36,207 nt of DNA from a virus, in the IMG/VR virus record IMGVR_UViG_3300020153_000060, positions 1 through 36,207 of that record. One strand, 5' to 3'. Under the pieces are notes generated by a model. It was not told the DNA's origin. It was given only the letters and a program-made list of their open reading frames with translations, and did not search any database. The position numbers and the translations under genes are program-made. Shown in pieces: positions 24,279 to 31,204 of this stretch (its first letter is position 1; each line of letters starts with the position of its first letter).

Positions 24279-24390
24279 TTAGGCCCTCCTCGCTGGCGAG
24301 GTATGGGGTGCAGGAGGCTGGGGGTGTGCAGCGTCCACTTAGGCCCTCCTCGCTGGCGAGGTATGGGGTGCAGGAGGCTGGGGGTGTGCA
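24271..24390. repeat. Perfect 60-bp tandem duplication over primase-polymerase start
   Basis: Bases 24271-24330 and 24331-24390 are identical over all 60 positions. Each copy carries a GGAGGG ribosome binding site and a GTG on the minus strand. The upstream GTG (24338) opens a 19-residue frame that ends in TAA directly before the true GTG at 24278. The repeat also contains GGGGGTGTGC at 24320 and 24380. The identity of the copies suggests a recent event or active maintenance. Confidence 0.97.
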
Positions 24391-24409
24391 CCCCCTGCAC
24401 CTCTGCCTG

Positions 24410-24859
24410 TCAGACGCCGAGATCGAAGTCGATCTCTTCCAGACCTGCGATCTCCAGTTCGGCACCTTCGATTGGTGCGTACCGAGAGATCGTAGCGCGC
24501 ACACTGCCGTCGCCACCAGCTTCCTCGGCCCAGACTCGATGCGTGACCAGCACCTTCAACTGGGCGCCGATCAGTTCATCGGTGTCGAGCGTTCCCTGCT
24601 CGGGCACGTCACCGATCATGGCGCGGAGCGCCGAACGAGTGCGCCCGAGTCCCAGCGGGTGCCCCGCCAGCGGCAGGTCGTCGGTCAGCCTACGACCCTC
24701 GAAGTCGGGCGGATCGATCACGCGATACCGCACAGTCAGTTTGGGCTGACCCGCACGAGACTGTCCCGGCTGGGCGTCGGTGACCTCGACGGTGTACCAC
24801 CCTCTCGGCAGCGGCTCGAACTCCTGCGCTTGAGTGAAGTCTACGTGAATTACCGGCAT
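24410..24859 (-). CDS. DUF669-like protein, candidate ssDNA-binding protein
   Basis: A 149-residue acidic protein with a beta-rich core. The N terminus 'PLPRGWYTVEVTDAQPGQS', then 'LTVRYRVIDPPDFEGRRLTDDLPL', follows the DUF669 pattern (G-Y-x-V, a short strand, then F-x-x-R-x-L-x-D). DUF669 proteins often sit with a RecA-like ATPase and nuclease in phage genomes and are suspected ssDNA-binding proteins; an acidic C-terminal tail, here 'EEIDFDLGV', is typical of SSBs. The start follows AAGGAGAACC. It lies between the RecA-like ATPase and the primase-polymerase, which supports a replication role. Confidence 0.7.
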   Translation of the reverse strand: MPVIHVDFTQAQEFEPLPRGWYTVEVTDAQPGQSRAGQPKLTVRYRVIDPPDFEGRRLTDDLPLAGHPLGLGRTRSALRAMIGDVPEQGTLDTDELIGAQLKVLVTHRVWAEEAGGDGSVRATISRYAPIEGAELEIAGLEEIDFDLGV

Positions 24860-24906
24860 GGTTCTCCTTTCGTATGTGGTGTACGGACTCGAACCTGGCG
24901 CAGCGC

Positions 24907-25734
24907 TTAGGAAGGCGCACCCCCTCCACCACCCTTCAGCACTGTGACCAGCTTAGCCATGGTAGGCGCGGCGATCACGTGTGGCGGGTTCCTGACCCCC
25001 TGCCACTTCGCGACGTGCGACCTACCACCCCTCGTGAGTAGCAAGTTGAACGTGTCGGTACCCTTCAGAGCCTCGACCTTAGCACCGAGCACTTCTCGAA
25101 CCACGGGCGACTCAACCGGTACCAAGTACCCAACGAGTTCCGCGTACGAGGGCACCTCAACACTCGACTGACCCCACATAAAGGGTGTGATCATAGTGAT
25201 GCCGTACGTTGGCAACTCGTCCCTTCGCGCTAACGCCGTCATCACCACATTCATTTGCAACGAATAGAATGCGTCAGCGATGTTCGTCATGATAGCCAGA
25301 ATCTTGCCCCATTCGCCGTACGACATCGAAGTGGGCGGATCGACAATCGATCCACCTCCTGTCAACACGGCCTTCTGCGCCAAGCGCTGGACGTACGTCA
25401 GCGAGTCGATCGCCACGGTACGGAACCTGCGCTCCACGGACTCGGTTTCGTACTTCGCGTAGTACAGTTCGAGGTACTTCGCGAGCACAGGTGTCGGCGC
25501 CTTGTCCAACGGCTGACCCGCCGCCAACCATTCGTAGACGCGAGAGAGTACCTGCAAGTCAACAGGCAGAACGCAAGGCATTGGGGAGAAAAGCCTCAAC
25601 GTAATCGGTTGACCCTTCGCGTCCAACACCAACACGGGGCGGGTTTCGGGGCACTCCATAGCGGTGCCAATAAGATATGTCTTACCGGCACCAGGATCCC
25701 CGTATATCAAGGCTTTCAAGAGCGGTCCGTTCAT
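24907..25734 (-). CDS. RecA-like ATPase (Sak4-like, phage recombination)
   Basis: A 275-residue P-loop ATPase. Walker A is 'GDPGAGKT' (12-19), Walker B is in 'RTVAIDSLTYV', and 'VLVLDAKGQPITLRL' follows the first beta strand. The domain size and the partner genes (DUF669-like, Cas4-like nuclease) resemble the Sak4 group of phage single-strand annealing ATPases. ATG 25734 is chosen because GAGGAGGG precedes it and it overlaps the previous stop as ATGA. The longer frame starting at 25860 has no ribosome binding site. The C terminus is Gly-rich ('KGGGGGAPS'). Confidence 0.75.
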   Translation of the reverse strand: MNGPLLKALIYGDPGAGKTYLIGTAMECPETRPVLVLDAKGQPITLRLFSPMPCVLPVDLQVLSRVYEWLAAGQPLDKAPTPVLAKYLELYYAKYETESVERRFRTVAIDSLTYVQRLAQKAVLTGGGSIVDPPTSMSYGEWGKILAIMTNIADAFYSLQMNVVMTALARRDELPTYGITMITPFMWGQSSVEVPSYAELVGYLVPVESPVVREVLGAKVEALKGTDTFNLLLTRGGRSHVAKWQGVRNPPHVIAAPTMAKLVTVLKGGGGGAPS

Positions 25735-26777
25735 CCCTCCTCCTCTTCCCAATATGACCTTGGAGCATACTCCGCCCGAAGCAACGCTTCGGCCTCGGCG
25801 TACATACCCCGTACGAACAAGTCGCATGGATCCCTGAACGCACACCACTGACACGCCCACGAGGGCGTTGCCACAATCGGAACGTCAGGGTCAAGCATCT
25901 GTCTACCGATCACACGTACCGCATTCAATACGCTGCGATACCGAAACGGATCGTACCTAATCAGGTGCTGCGTTAAGTACGGCTCATCAGTCAGCGCGCC
26001 AACGTAAGGCCGAAGCGCCTCCGCAACGGCCTCGAGGGGTACACCCGCTGAACGCGCATACGCACGTGCGCGGGCCAGAACCCAGGACCTAGTCGTCTTG
26101 CCTGTTATGTCCACGCGCACCTTACCGTCGGCGTCAACGCTGAAGCGCGGATCCGCGGGTCGCTTCTTCGAAATGAATCGGAACACGACCCCTTCGACCT
26201 CACCGTGCATCAGACTCGCCGCGTAAGCGTACAGAACTGGCTGGAGCGATCGCATCACCCACTGTGCGTTGGCGGGCTGTGACGTGGTCTTGTACTCCAA
26301 GACGAACACGAGCCCAGTCGTCGACGCTTTAGCGACGCCGTCGAACCGTCCCGCAACCCTGAGCCCATCGAGTTCGAACTCGAACTTGACCTCGGGCTCG
26401 ATGGTTAAAAACGGTCTATCCACCCGCGCCGCCCACGCTGCGTAGTGCACCAACATCCACGCGGTCTGTCCGTACTGTTCTGCAAGCGACTGGCGCTCCT
26501 CGGGCCACAGACGCTCATCGCTGACGTGCTTGAACATCGCACCCAGCGCATCGAGCGCAGCCTCAAGGTTCCGACCACTCCCATAATACGCAGCCACACC
26601 GCGGTGGAACGCCTGACCAACCAGCAGCGGTGGCGCGAGGGTAACACGCTGCAAGCCGCGTCGAAGCGGGCTGCTCCACGCCCACTTCAGACGGCATTGC
26701 ATGAATGTGATTAGGTCGGTGATGTGGATGTCCTGCCTGTCGCTACGACCACCTATCACGTCTTCAGGGTGTACCAT
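25731..26777 (-). CDS. PD-(D/E)XK nuclease, Cas4/AddB-like with Fe-S cluster
   Basis: A 348-residue nuclease. The catalytic core is H58 in 'VGQAFHRGV', D146 in 'GRFDGVAK' and E161-x-K163 in 'VFVLEYKTTSQ', followed by a Gln-rich helix that is typical of RecB-family folds. Cysteines C28 in 'MQCRLKW' and C309, C312, C318 in 'CQWCAFRDPC' would bind a 4Fe-4S cluster as in Cas4 and AddB. It probably resects DNA ends for the annealing ATPase encoded just downstream. The start follows AAGGAGCAACGGCA. It is in the same operon as the helicase and the RuvC-like gene. Confidence 0.9.
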   Translation of the reverse strand: MVHPEDVIGGRSDRQDIHITDLITFMQCRLKWAWSSPLRRGLQRVTLAPPLLVGQAFHRGVAAYYGSGRNLEAALDALGAMFKHVSDERLWPEERQSLAEQYGQTAWMLVHYAAWAARVDRPFLTIEPEVKFEFELDGLRVAGRFDGVAKASTTGLVFVLEYKTTSQPANAQWVMRSLQPVLYAYAASLMHGEVEGVVFRFISKKRPADPRFSVDADGKVRVDITGKTTRSWVLARARAYARSAGVPLEAVAEALRPYVGALTDEPYLTQHLIRYDPFRYRSVLNAVRVIGRQMLDPDVPIVATPSWACQWCAFRDPCDLFVRGMYAEAEALLRAEYAPRSYWEEEEG

Positions 26778-28566
26778 TGCCGTTGCTCCTTATGAACTCG
26801 ACGAACTCCATTGCTAACCGCGCAGCCCTCCACTTATTGGAAACCGCCTGTTGGACGAGCACATTCGTTGTGCGCTCGACAATCGGTACGAGCACGAGCA
26901 CCGGATGGTCCGATGTTATCCTGTGACAGCGGTGGAGTGCCTGTTCGAACTTCATCGACGACCACGGTAGATCGTAAAGGACCAGCGTGTGCGCCCGCTC
27001 AAGCGACACACCCGTGCCTATTGCGTCCAGTGTACCCACGAGGTACTGCACTTGCCCCTGCTTCCAGGCCTCGATGCGACTATCGCGAACTGCGAGGGAG
27101 ACGTCCCCCGTAACCACCGCGGCCCGCGCAAGTACCTCTGCGATTCGATGAGCAGACGCTTTGAATGCCGTCAACACCACCGCCGGATCGGTGTTACCCT
27201 CGCTCCACTCGCGCAGCCATTCCAACTTCACGCCCCTCACTGGTGCGTAGAACGTCCACGGGTGCGACGTTACCTGCTCCAACCGCACCAACCTCGCCAA
27301 CGTGTTACGAATGATCAACGCGCTGCGGGGTGCATACGTCTCGTAGCCCTCCGCCCCCGCAGTAGTAAGCACACCCCCACCTTCATCTTCACCCTCGCCT
27401 GCGGACACACTTGCCGTTGCGGATTCGGTGGCCGCTTTGGCGACCTCGGCTGCTGCCGCAGCCTCGAGACCTACGCGAAACGCGGGCACCAGGAAGTTGT
27501 TGAGATCGACCTCGACCTGGTGCTTAATCGCATCGTACAGCGCTTGCTGGGCCGCGTCGTCCTCGAGCGATAGCGGTATGGTAGAGATGACCAGCGGTGG
27601 TAACTGTGGTGCGACCGCACGCTTTGAGCGTCTGATCCCAACCTTGGCCATTAGCCTGGCCAGTTTGTCGGGGTTGCGCACACCGAGAATCCTACGATAC
27701 GTCACACCACTCACGGTGGTCTCCACTTGGTAGACGGTGAACGCATCGTAGAACCTCCAATACGAACGCAGTGCGGGGTTATCTGGAAACATCCACTTCA
27801 ACTGCGCCCACAGTTCGGGCGGCTTGTCGAACGGCGTCGCCGTGAGCCCAATCTTAAACGCACCGGGCCCGATGCGCCACACCGCCTTCGTTCGCAGAGC
27901 GTCCTTACTTTTAATATAATGGCACTCGTCGGCGATGACCACCGACCAAGGTACGGACGCGAATGCATCCGTGCGAATCCGCACACCTTCATAATGCACG
28001 ACGACCCACTGCGGCCATCGTTGTTTGCCAGATTGTGCGTCCTCGATTGACCAGTACTTGAACTTACCACCTACACCCGCAACTACTACGTGGTCGTTCG
28101 GGTATATCGCTTGTATTTCCCGACGCCACCAGTTTCTCAGTTGCGCGGGTGTGATCACCAAAATCGGGAACGGGGTGGGCACCACTTCGGCCAGTTTGGC
28201 CGCTTTGGCTGCGACGATTGCGACTGTCGTCTTACCCAACCCCGGCTCATCCCAGACAAATCCTCCGTGACGCGAGACCAGGAAGTCTACGGCCGCCAAC
28301 TGATAGGGGTACAGCGCTCGCCGCGCGAGTGCGAGCGCACGGTCGATCGCATCGCGTTGGTTCGGCGTCAACGTAGGTGCGGGTACCGTGGCAGCGACTG
28401 TCGCAGCGACGACGTCCCCAGTTATCGTGTGTGCGTCTGCGTTTGCCGTAGCATCGTTTTGGGGTGCGGTCGTCGTGGCGTGGGATGCAGATGCCGCGTC
28501 GCCAGGCGCTTCGACGCACTCGGGGCGTTGTGGTCTGAATTGCTCGACGCGCGTTAGGAGGTTCAT
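26764..28566 (-). CDS. SF2 (SNF2-like) DNA helicase
   Basis: A 600-residue helicase. Walker A is 'WDEPGLGKTT' (105-114), the DEAD-type box is 'DECH' (213-216), motif III is 'GLTATPFD' (240-247), and motifs V and VI are 'GTGVSLERAHTLVLYD' and 'QALHRCHR'. Low-complexity Ala/Thr-rich stretches at residues 22-66 and an acidic Gly insert ('GEGEDEGGG') lie outside the core. It should unwind or remodel DNA in replication or recombination. ATG 28566 overlaps the previous stop as ATGA; GAGAGG lies eight bases upstream. The upstream frame from 28635 is rejected. Confidence 0.9.
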   Translation of the reverse strand: MNLLTRVEQFRPQRPECVEAPGDAASASHATTTAPQNDATANADAHTITGDVVAATVAATVPAPTLTPNQRDAIDRALALARRALYPYQLAAVDFLVSRHGGFVWDEPGLGKTTVAIVAAKAAKLAEVVPTPFPILVITPAQLRNWWRREIQAIYPNDHVVVAGVGGKFKYWSIEDAQSGKQRWPQWVVVHYEGVRIRTDAFASVPWSVVIADECHYIKSKDALRTKAVWRIGPGAFKIGLTATPFDKPPELWAQLKWMFPDNPALRSYWRFYDAFTVYQVETTVSGVTYRRILGVRNPDKLARLMAKVGIRRSKRAVAPQLPPLVISTIPLSLEDDAAQQALYDAIKHQVEVDLNNFLVPAFRVGLEAAAAAEVAKAATESATASVSAGEGEDEGGGVLTTAGAEGYETYAPRSALIIRNTLARLVRLEQVTSHPWTFYAPVRGVKLEWLREWSEGNTDPAVVLTAFKASAHRIAEVLARAAVVTGDVSLAVRDSRIEAWKQGQVQYLVGTLDAIGTGVSLERAHTLVLYDLPWSSMKFEQALHRCHRITSDHPVLVLVPIVERTTNVLVQQAVSNKWRAARLAMEFVEFIRSNGNGTP

Positions 28567-29189
28567 GAGGTGATCCTCTCGAGGTACGTCAGAACGTGGC
28601 GAAGCGCGTCGACCACGTGTGGGCTGTATGCACACACTTCGTACGCACGAGGGAAGTGCTTGCGAATTCTATGGTTCGGCCACGCTTCCGAGGCGGTCGA
28701 CGCCTGTTGTAGCACTAACACCACGTCACCCGCATACATATGCGCGAGCAACTCGACCGCGCCCTGCACACGAGCGGCAACGAGCGAAGGAGCGGGGTGC
28801 GCGTCCTTCCGCAAGATGAACTGTTCGACAACGACTACGTGCACCCCTTGCCAGAACTGCGGGTCAACCAGGTTCAACGTCTTCGCCCCGCTAGCGTCGG
28901 TGCGCTCTACAAGCACCGCTTGCGCTCCTTGCGCGATCAGGTTGAGCGGTAAGGGGGGCTGGTGGAAGGTCGGGCGGCTGGTACCGAGTTCAACGGTTTG
29001 GACGTGAGGGCGCAGAGGCGTAAGCGGTTCCACGAGGCCCTTCACTCCTTCTCGGTAGAGCGCCGTGCCGCCAACCTTTATACTCATCGTTCCCTTGACC
29101 GCCTCGAGTAGCGCATCGACGAGCACCACCCCCGTGCTCTCACCTGGGTCGATTCCGGCTAATCGGATGTGTACCTCGGTCGTATTCAT
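28563..29189 (-). CDS. RuvC-like nuclease (Holliday junction resolvase candidate)
   Basis: A 208-residue RNase H-fold protein. Catalytic acids are D14 in 'LAGIDPGESTG', E122 in 'VVVVEQFIL' and D194 in 'SPHVVDALRH', matching the RuvC D-E-(H/D)xxD layout. In phages these enzymes cut branched DNA before packaging. ATG 29189 has AGGGGTG nine bases away; the longer start (29297) lies inside an upstream hairpin and is unlikely. It is coupled to the helicase gene by an ATGA overlap, and is preceded by a 12-bp hairpin that separates it from the helix-turn-helix gene. Confidence 0.8.
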   Translation of the reverse strand: MNTTEVHIRLAGIDPGESTGVVLVDALLEAVKGTMSIKVGGTALYREGVKGLVEPLTPLRPHVQTVELGTSRPTFHQPPLPLNLIAQGAQAVLVERTDASGAKTLNLVDPQFWQGVHVVVVEQFILRKDAHPAPSLVAARVQGAVELLAHMYAGDVVLVLQQASTASEAWPNHRIRKHFPRAYEVCAYSPHVVDALRHVLTYLERITS

Positions 29190-29267
29190 GTGTACTGTCA
29201 CCCCTGGGCAGAGTTCTTTGTTCGTGTGTGCCTTCGTTGCAACGTTTGGCCCCGTTTGCGGCTTAGA

Positions 29268-29298
29268 AATGCCACTGCGTGCGAAGCGCAGTGGCATT
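29268..29298 (-). terminator. 12-bp hairpin between HTH gene and operon
   Basis: Arms 29268-29279 and 29287-29298 pair perfectly over 12 bp with a 7-base loop. On the minus strand the hairpin is followed by TTTCTAAG, a weak U-run, so it may be a partial terminator or attenuator that lowers expression of the replication genes relative to the helix-turn-helix gene. Confidence 0.65.
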
Positions 29299-29307
29299 CC
29301 GTGGGGG

Positions 29308-29631
29308 TTACTGCAGCATGCTCAGGATGTCGTCGGCAGCCTCACCACCCAGGTCGAGAGGCTCCAGCGCCAAACCGGTCCCGTTGGGGATCGCGGAGGC
29401 ACCGACCTGCCGCTTCTGGATGTAGGCCACGAGGTCGTCGTGAGTCACAACGATGCTCCCGGTCGCCGGGTTCTTGAAGGCCTTCAGCGTTCCGCGCTTA
29501 ATGGCCTGGTAGACGCTGGGCCCGCCCACACCGAGAATCTCGGCGACCTTCTGCAGGCTGTAGAACTTGGCGCCAGGGATCGTCTTGACCCACTCGTTCC
29601 GTTCGGGGTCGTACTGCGCGATGTTCGCCAT
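29308..29631 (-). CDS. Helix-turn-helix DNA-binding protein (excisionase-type fold)
   Basis: A 107-residue protein. Residues about 22-60 ('FYSLQKVAEILGVGGPSVYQ', then 'AIKRGTLKAFKNPATGSIVV', 'THDDLVAYIQKR') show the helix-turn-helix and wing pattern of MerR/excisionase-like (HTH_17) domains. The C-terminal 30 residues are acidic and flexible. It is the first gene after promoter P1 and has a strong ribosome binding site (AAAGGAGGTGAAC). It is probably a regulator or replication-associated DNA binder of the following operon. It could also be a recombination directionality factor, but no integrase is seen. Confidence 0.75.
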   Translation of the reverse strand: MANIAQYDPERNEWVKTIPGAKFYSLQKVAEILGVGGPSVYQAIKRGTLKAFKNPATGSIVVTHDDLVAYIQKRQVGASAIPNGTGLALEPLDLGGEAADDILSMLQ

Positions 29632-29664
29632 GTCTGTTCACCTCCTTTCTTGCGCAGGATTCGC

Positions 29665-29691
29665 ACGCGTACGCGCGCACTTCGTACGCGT
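29665..29691 (-). promoter_or_regulatory. Leader hairpin of HTH gene
   Basis: Inverted repeats ACGCGTACG (29665-29673) and CGTACGCGT (29683-29691) form a perfect 9-bp stem with a 9-base loop in the leader between promoter P1 and the ribosome binding site at about 29640. It may bind a regulator or stabilise the leader RNA. Confidence 0.5.
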
Positions 29692-29739
29692 GGGCGCGGT
29701 CGAGTTGCTTGCGCCGCGCTTTGTTCTGATTCTGCTTTT

Positions 29740-29778
29740 ATTATACTGTACACTTTTTGAAAAAGCAAGCACGGGCAC
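29740..29778 (-). promoter_or_regulatory. Promoter P1 (shared promoter family)
   Basis: On the minus strand: GTGCCCGTGC upstream element (29769-29778), -35 TTGCTT (29763-29768), a 17-base spacer containing TTTTTCAAAAA-type dyad DNA, and -10 TATAAT (29740-29745). The arrangement is a near-consensus sigma70 promoter. It would drive the helix-turn-helix gene and the replication and modification operon. It is one of four close copies in the window. Confidence 0.9.
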
Positions 29779-29848
29779 AAAATTGCGGCAACGGGTTCTC
29801 TTTTTGTCAATGTGTGGCGCGCTTTAACCTGTTGCATGCGTGAGAAGA

Positions 29849-29941
29849 GGGGTGTGCCCACCGCGCTACTTCGGTTTCCACCGCGGCCCCATGCGCTTCC
29901 CGACCTCGCCCGTCGCGTTCGCGCGGTAAGTAGCACACCCC
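29849..29941. other. 93-nt inverted-repeat structure, possible ncRNA
   Basis: Part of a gene-free stretch (29632-29977). GGGGTGTGC at 29849-29857 pairs with GCACACCCC at 29933-29941. Inside it, ACCGCGC at 29860-29866 pairs with GCGCGGT at 29921-29927. The result is a two-stage stem around about 54 nt of GC-rich DNA with smaller possible stems. It lies 36 bases beyond the stop of the minus-strand gene at 29978. It may be the 3' end of that transcript, a small RNA, or simply a pair of the dispersed decamer elements. Confidence 0.4.
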
Positions 29942-29977
29942 CCATCCTTGCCTTGGGTGTTAGTGGCGTGAGCGCGC

Positions 29978-30604
29978 TCAACCCAGTTCCCGCACGTCGA
30001 GCGACAGCGCAGGGACAGAACGGCGAAGTGGCACGCCTCGCCGCTTCAGCACACCGTAAACCGATGTGACACCGCGGCCAGTCCAGTGCACAATCGCTTG
30101 GATTTTGAAGCCGGCCAGGTAGAGCGCCACAATCAGCCGCTCGTCTTCTGGTGTCATCGGTCTTCGCTCTACAGCGGGTCGCACACCATGCTTGCGTAGT
30201 ATGAAGTAAATGTACGGTACGGACAGACCTGTTTGTGCCGCAAGTTCGCGTACGGTCGCACCCTGCTTGTAACCGTCGGTGACAAGTTCGTGTAACTTTT
30301 CGCGTTGCGACCGTGCAAGCGGTGCGACCCACTGGCGTACGACTGTTTCTGCGACACCCAGTACCGCCGCGATATTTCGTATGTCAGTCTCGCCCTCCGC
30401 GTACGCATGCAGTGCGAGCTCACGCAAGTTCGCAAGCGTGCGAACCTGCTCATCACGTTGCTGCAAGCGTTCAGCGTCCACCATACCCCACGGTTCTGGC
30501 TCTGGTCCAAGTAAGGTCTCCAACCCGTCGGCTCGCGTTGCCTCCGGGTCTGACTCGACCTCGTTGGCCCTGCTGGCTCCGTTGATCGCTGGGAGTGCGC
30601 ACAT
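29978..30604 (-). CDS. Multi-HTH DNA-binding regulator candidate
   Basis: A 208-residue protein with three helix-turn-helix-like units: 'DIRNIAAVLGVAETVVRQWV' (about 74-93), 'TVRELAAQTGLSVPYIYFIL' (about 116-135) and 'KIQAIVHWTGRGVTSVYGVL' (about 166-185). The repeated form 'A..(T/V)G(L/V)....V' resembles transposase- or sigma-region-4-like HTH arrays. The first 60 residues are acidic and look disordered. It is expressed from its own promoter P2 with a short leader and GAGGTGAG ribosome binding site. Its place next to the four shared promoters makes it a good candidate for the protein that binds their dyads; this is inference. Confidence 0.65.
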   Translation of the reverse strand: MCALPAINGASRANEVESDPEATRADGLETLLGPEPEPWGMVDAERLQQRDEQVRTLANLRELALHAYAEGETDIRNIAAVLGVAETVVRQWVAPLARSQREKLHELVTDGYKQGATVRELAAQTGLSVPYIYFILRKHGVRPAVERRPMTPEDERLIVALYLAGFKIQAIVHWTGRGVTSVYGVLKRRGVPLRRSVPALSLDVRELG

Positions 30605-30627
30605 CTCTCACCTCGCTGTTGCTTCTT

Positions 30628-30666
30628 ATTATACTGGACGATTTTTGAAAAATCAACTCGGGGCAC
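30628..30666 (-). promoter_or_regulatory. Promoter P2 (shared promoter family)
   Basis: On the minus strand: GTGCCCCGAG upstream element (30657-30666), -35 TTGATT (30651-30656), 17-base spacer, and -10 TATAAT (30628-30633). The -35 and spacer include the perfect dyad GATTTTTCAAAAATC. It drives the multi-HTH gene with a leader of only about 15-20 bases. Confidence 0.9.
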
Positions 30667-30724
30667 TGAATTGAGGCCACGATTCTCTCTTGGGTGTGTG
30701 TATGCGTTGCACGTGTGTATGCGT

Positions 30725-30798
30725 TGCACGTGTGTGCATGCGTGCACACGTGCGTGCGTGTACGTGTGTATGCGTGTACGTGTGTATGCGTGTGCGTG
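30725..30798. repeat. 74-bp alternating pyrimidine-purine tract
   Basis: An unbroken run in which every step alternates pyrimidine and purine (TG, CA, CG and TA dinucleotides), with repeated TATGCGTGTACGTGTG units. Two more imperfect units extend it to about 30690. Such DNA can form left-handed Z-DNA and is easily deformed. It borders the AT-rich candidate origin and lies behind promoter P2. Confidence 0.9.
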
Positions 30799-30810
30799 AG
30801 TAGAGGACGC

Positions 30811-30830
30811 TGTACCTTGATCAAGGTACA
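30811..30830. promoter_or_regulatory. 20-bp perfect palindrome
   Basis: TGTACCTTGATCAAGGTACA reads the same on both strands. It lies between the alternating tract and the AT-rich stretch. A dimeric DNA-binding protein is the simplest reader; an origin-binding protein or repressor is possible. Confidence 0.85.
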
Positions 30831-31129
30831 AAATCGTATATCAGTAGCACTTAAAAAAGTTTGAATTTTTATATTGTACAGTGTATTATGTATTTTGTTA
30901 TGGATCTTTATGAACATATATGTGTATTTACATTGTACATTGTACGTACTCAAAAAAATTTTTGTGTAAGCGGATGTTTTTGAAATTTCCTCAATTTCCT
31001 CAAGGGAAAACGTCGCGAACGTCAGCGACTTCCGTGACGTTCGTGACGACCGGACGTCCCGGGACCCCCTATATATACAGATTTTGTACCTTCGCTCACT
31101 CATGGGAAAACCACGTATGGGGAAACGAA
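30831..31129. other. AT-rich repeat region, candidate replication origin
   Basis: A 300-bp non-coding stretch that is clearly AT-rich in a GC-rich genome. It contains ATTGTACA-like repeats (about 30873, 30931 and 30938), a CAAAAA/TTTTTG dyad at 30951-30964, TTTCCTCAA twice (about 30986-31003), a 9-bp inverted repeat CGAACGTCA/TGACGTTCG (31016-31024 and 31035-31043) and a TATATATA stretch near 31071. A TTGAAT-N17-TATTAT promoter-like pair starts at 30861 on the plus strand. No gene is seen in it. Iterons plus an unwinding-prone region suggest a replication origin. Confidence 0.5.
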
Positions 31130-31158
31130 AAAGGCGCACCCGTTGTGAGTGCGCCTTT
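31130..31158 (-). terminator. Intrinsic terminator for the two unknown genes
   Basis: Arms AAAGGCGCAC (31130-31139) and GTGCGCCTTT (31149-31158) make a 10-bp stem with a 9-base loop. Read on the minus strand, the stem is followed by a T5 run, as expected for transcripts of the gene ending at 31205. Confidence 0.85.
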
Positions 31159-31204
31159 CCGTCGCAACTCGCCCCACTCCCCATAGGGTGGGGGGTGTGC
31201 TATG

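Larger units (their letters stand above)
1021..31200. repeat. Dispersed decamer GGGGGTGTGC (14 copies)
   Basis: The decamer or its complement GCACACCCCC begins at 1021, 5305, 9355, 11640, 13872, 15175, 16543, 17694, 21953, 24320, 24380, 27369, 29933 and 31191. Nine-base matches lie at 12439, 17816 and 29849. The base next to the GC end is A or G on the C-rich strand in nearly all copies. Copies fall in coding and non-coding DNA, in both orientations and in different reading frames, so a protein motif does not explain them. Chance would give about 0.07 copies in this length. Confidence 0.9.

Noticed and set aside
24271-24390. Two-repeat mini-CRISPR
   Set aside because: The copies are directly adjacent with no spacer and include a gene start.
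25735-25860. N-terminal extension of the RecA-like ATPase
   Set aside because: No ribosome binding site, and it overlaps the Cas4-like gene; Walker A position fits the ATG at 25734.
25731-26777. Cas4 as part of a CRISPR adaptation module
   Set aside because: Neighbours are recombination and replication genes; no cas1, cas2 or array is present.
30692-30800. CRISPR-like array in the GT-rich repeats
   Set aside because: Units are 16-17 bp, directly adjacent and without unique spacers; no cas1 or cas2 is present.
30920-31186. 88-codon plus-strand frame in the AT-rich region
   Set aside because: It has no ribosome binding site, runs through the terminator stem at 31130-31158 and has low-complexity composition.
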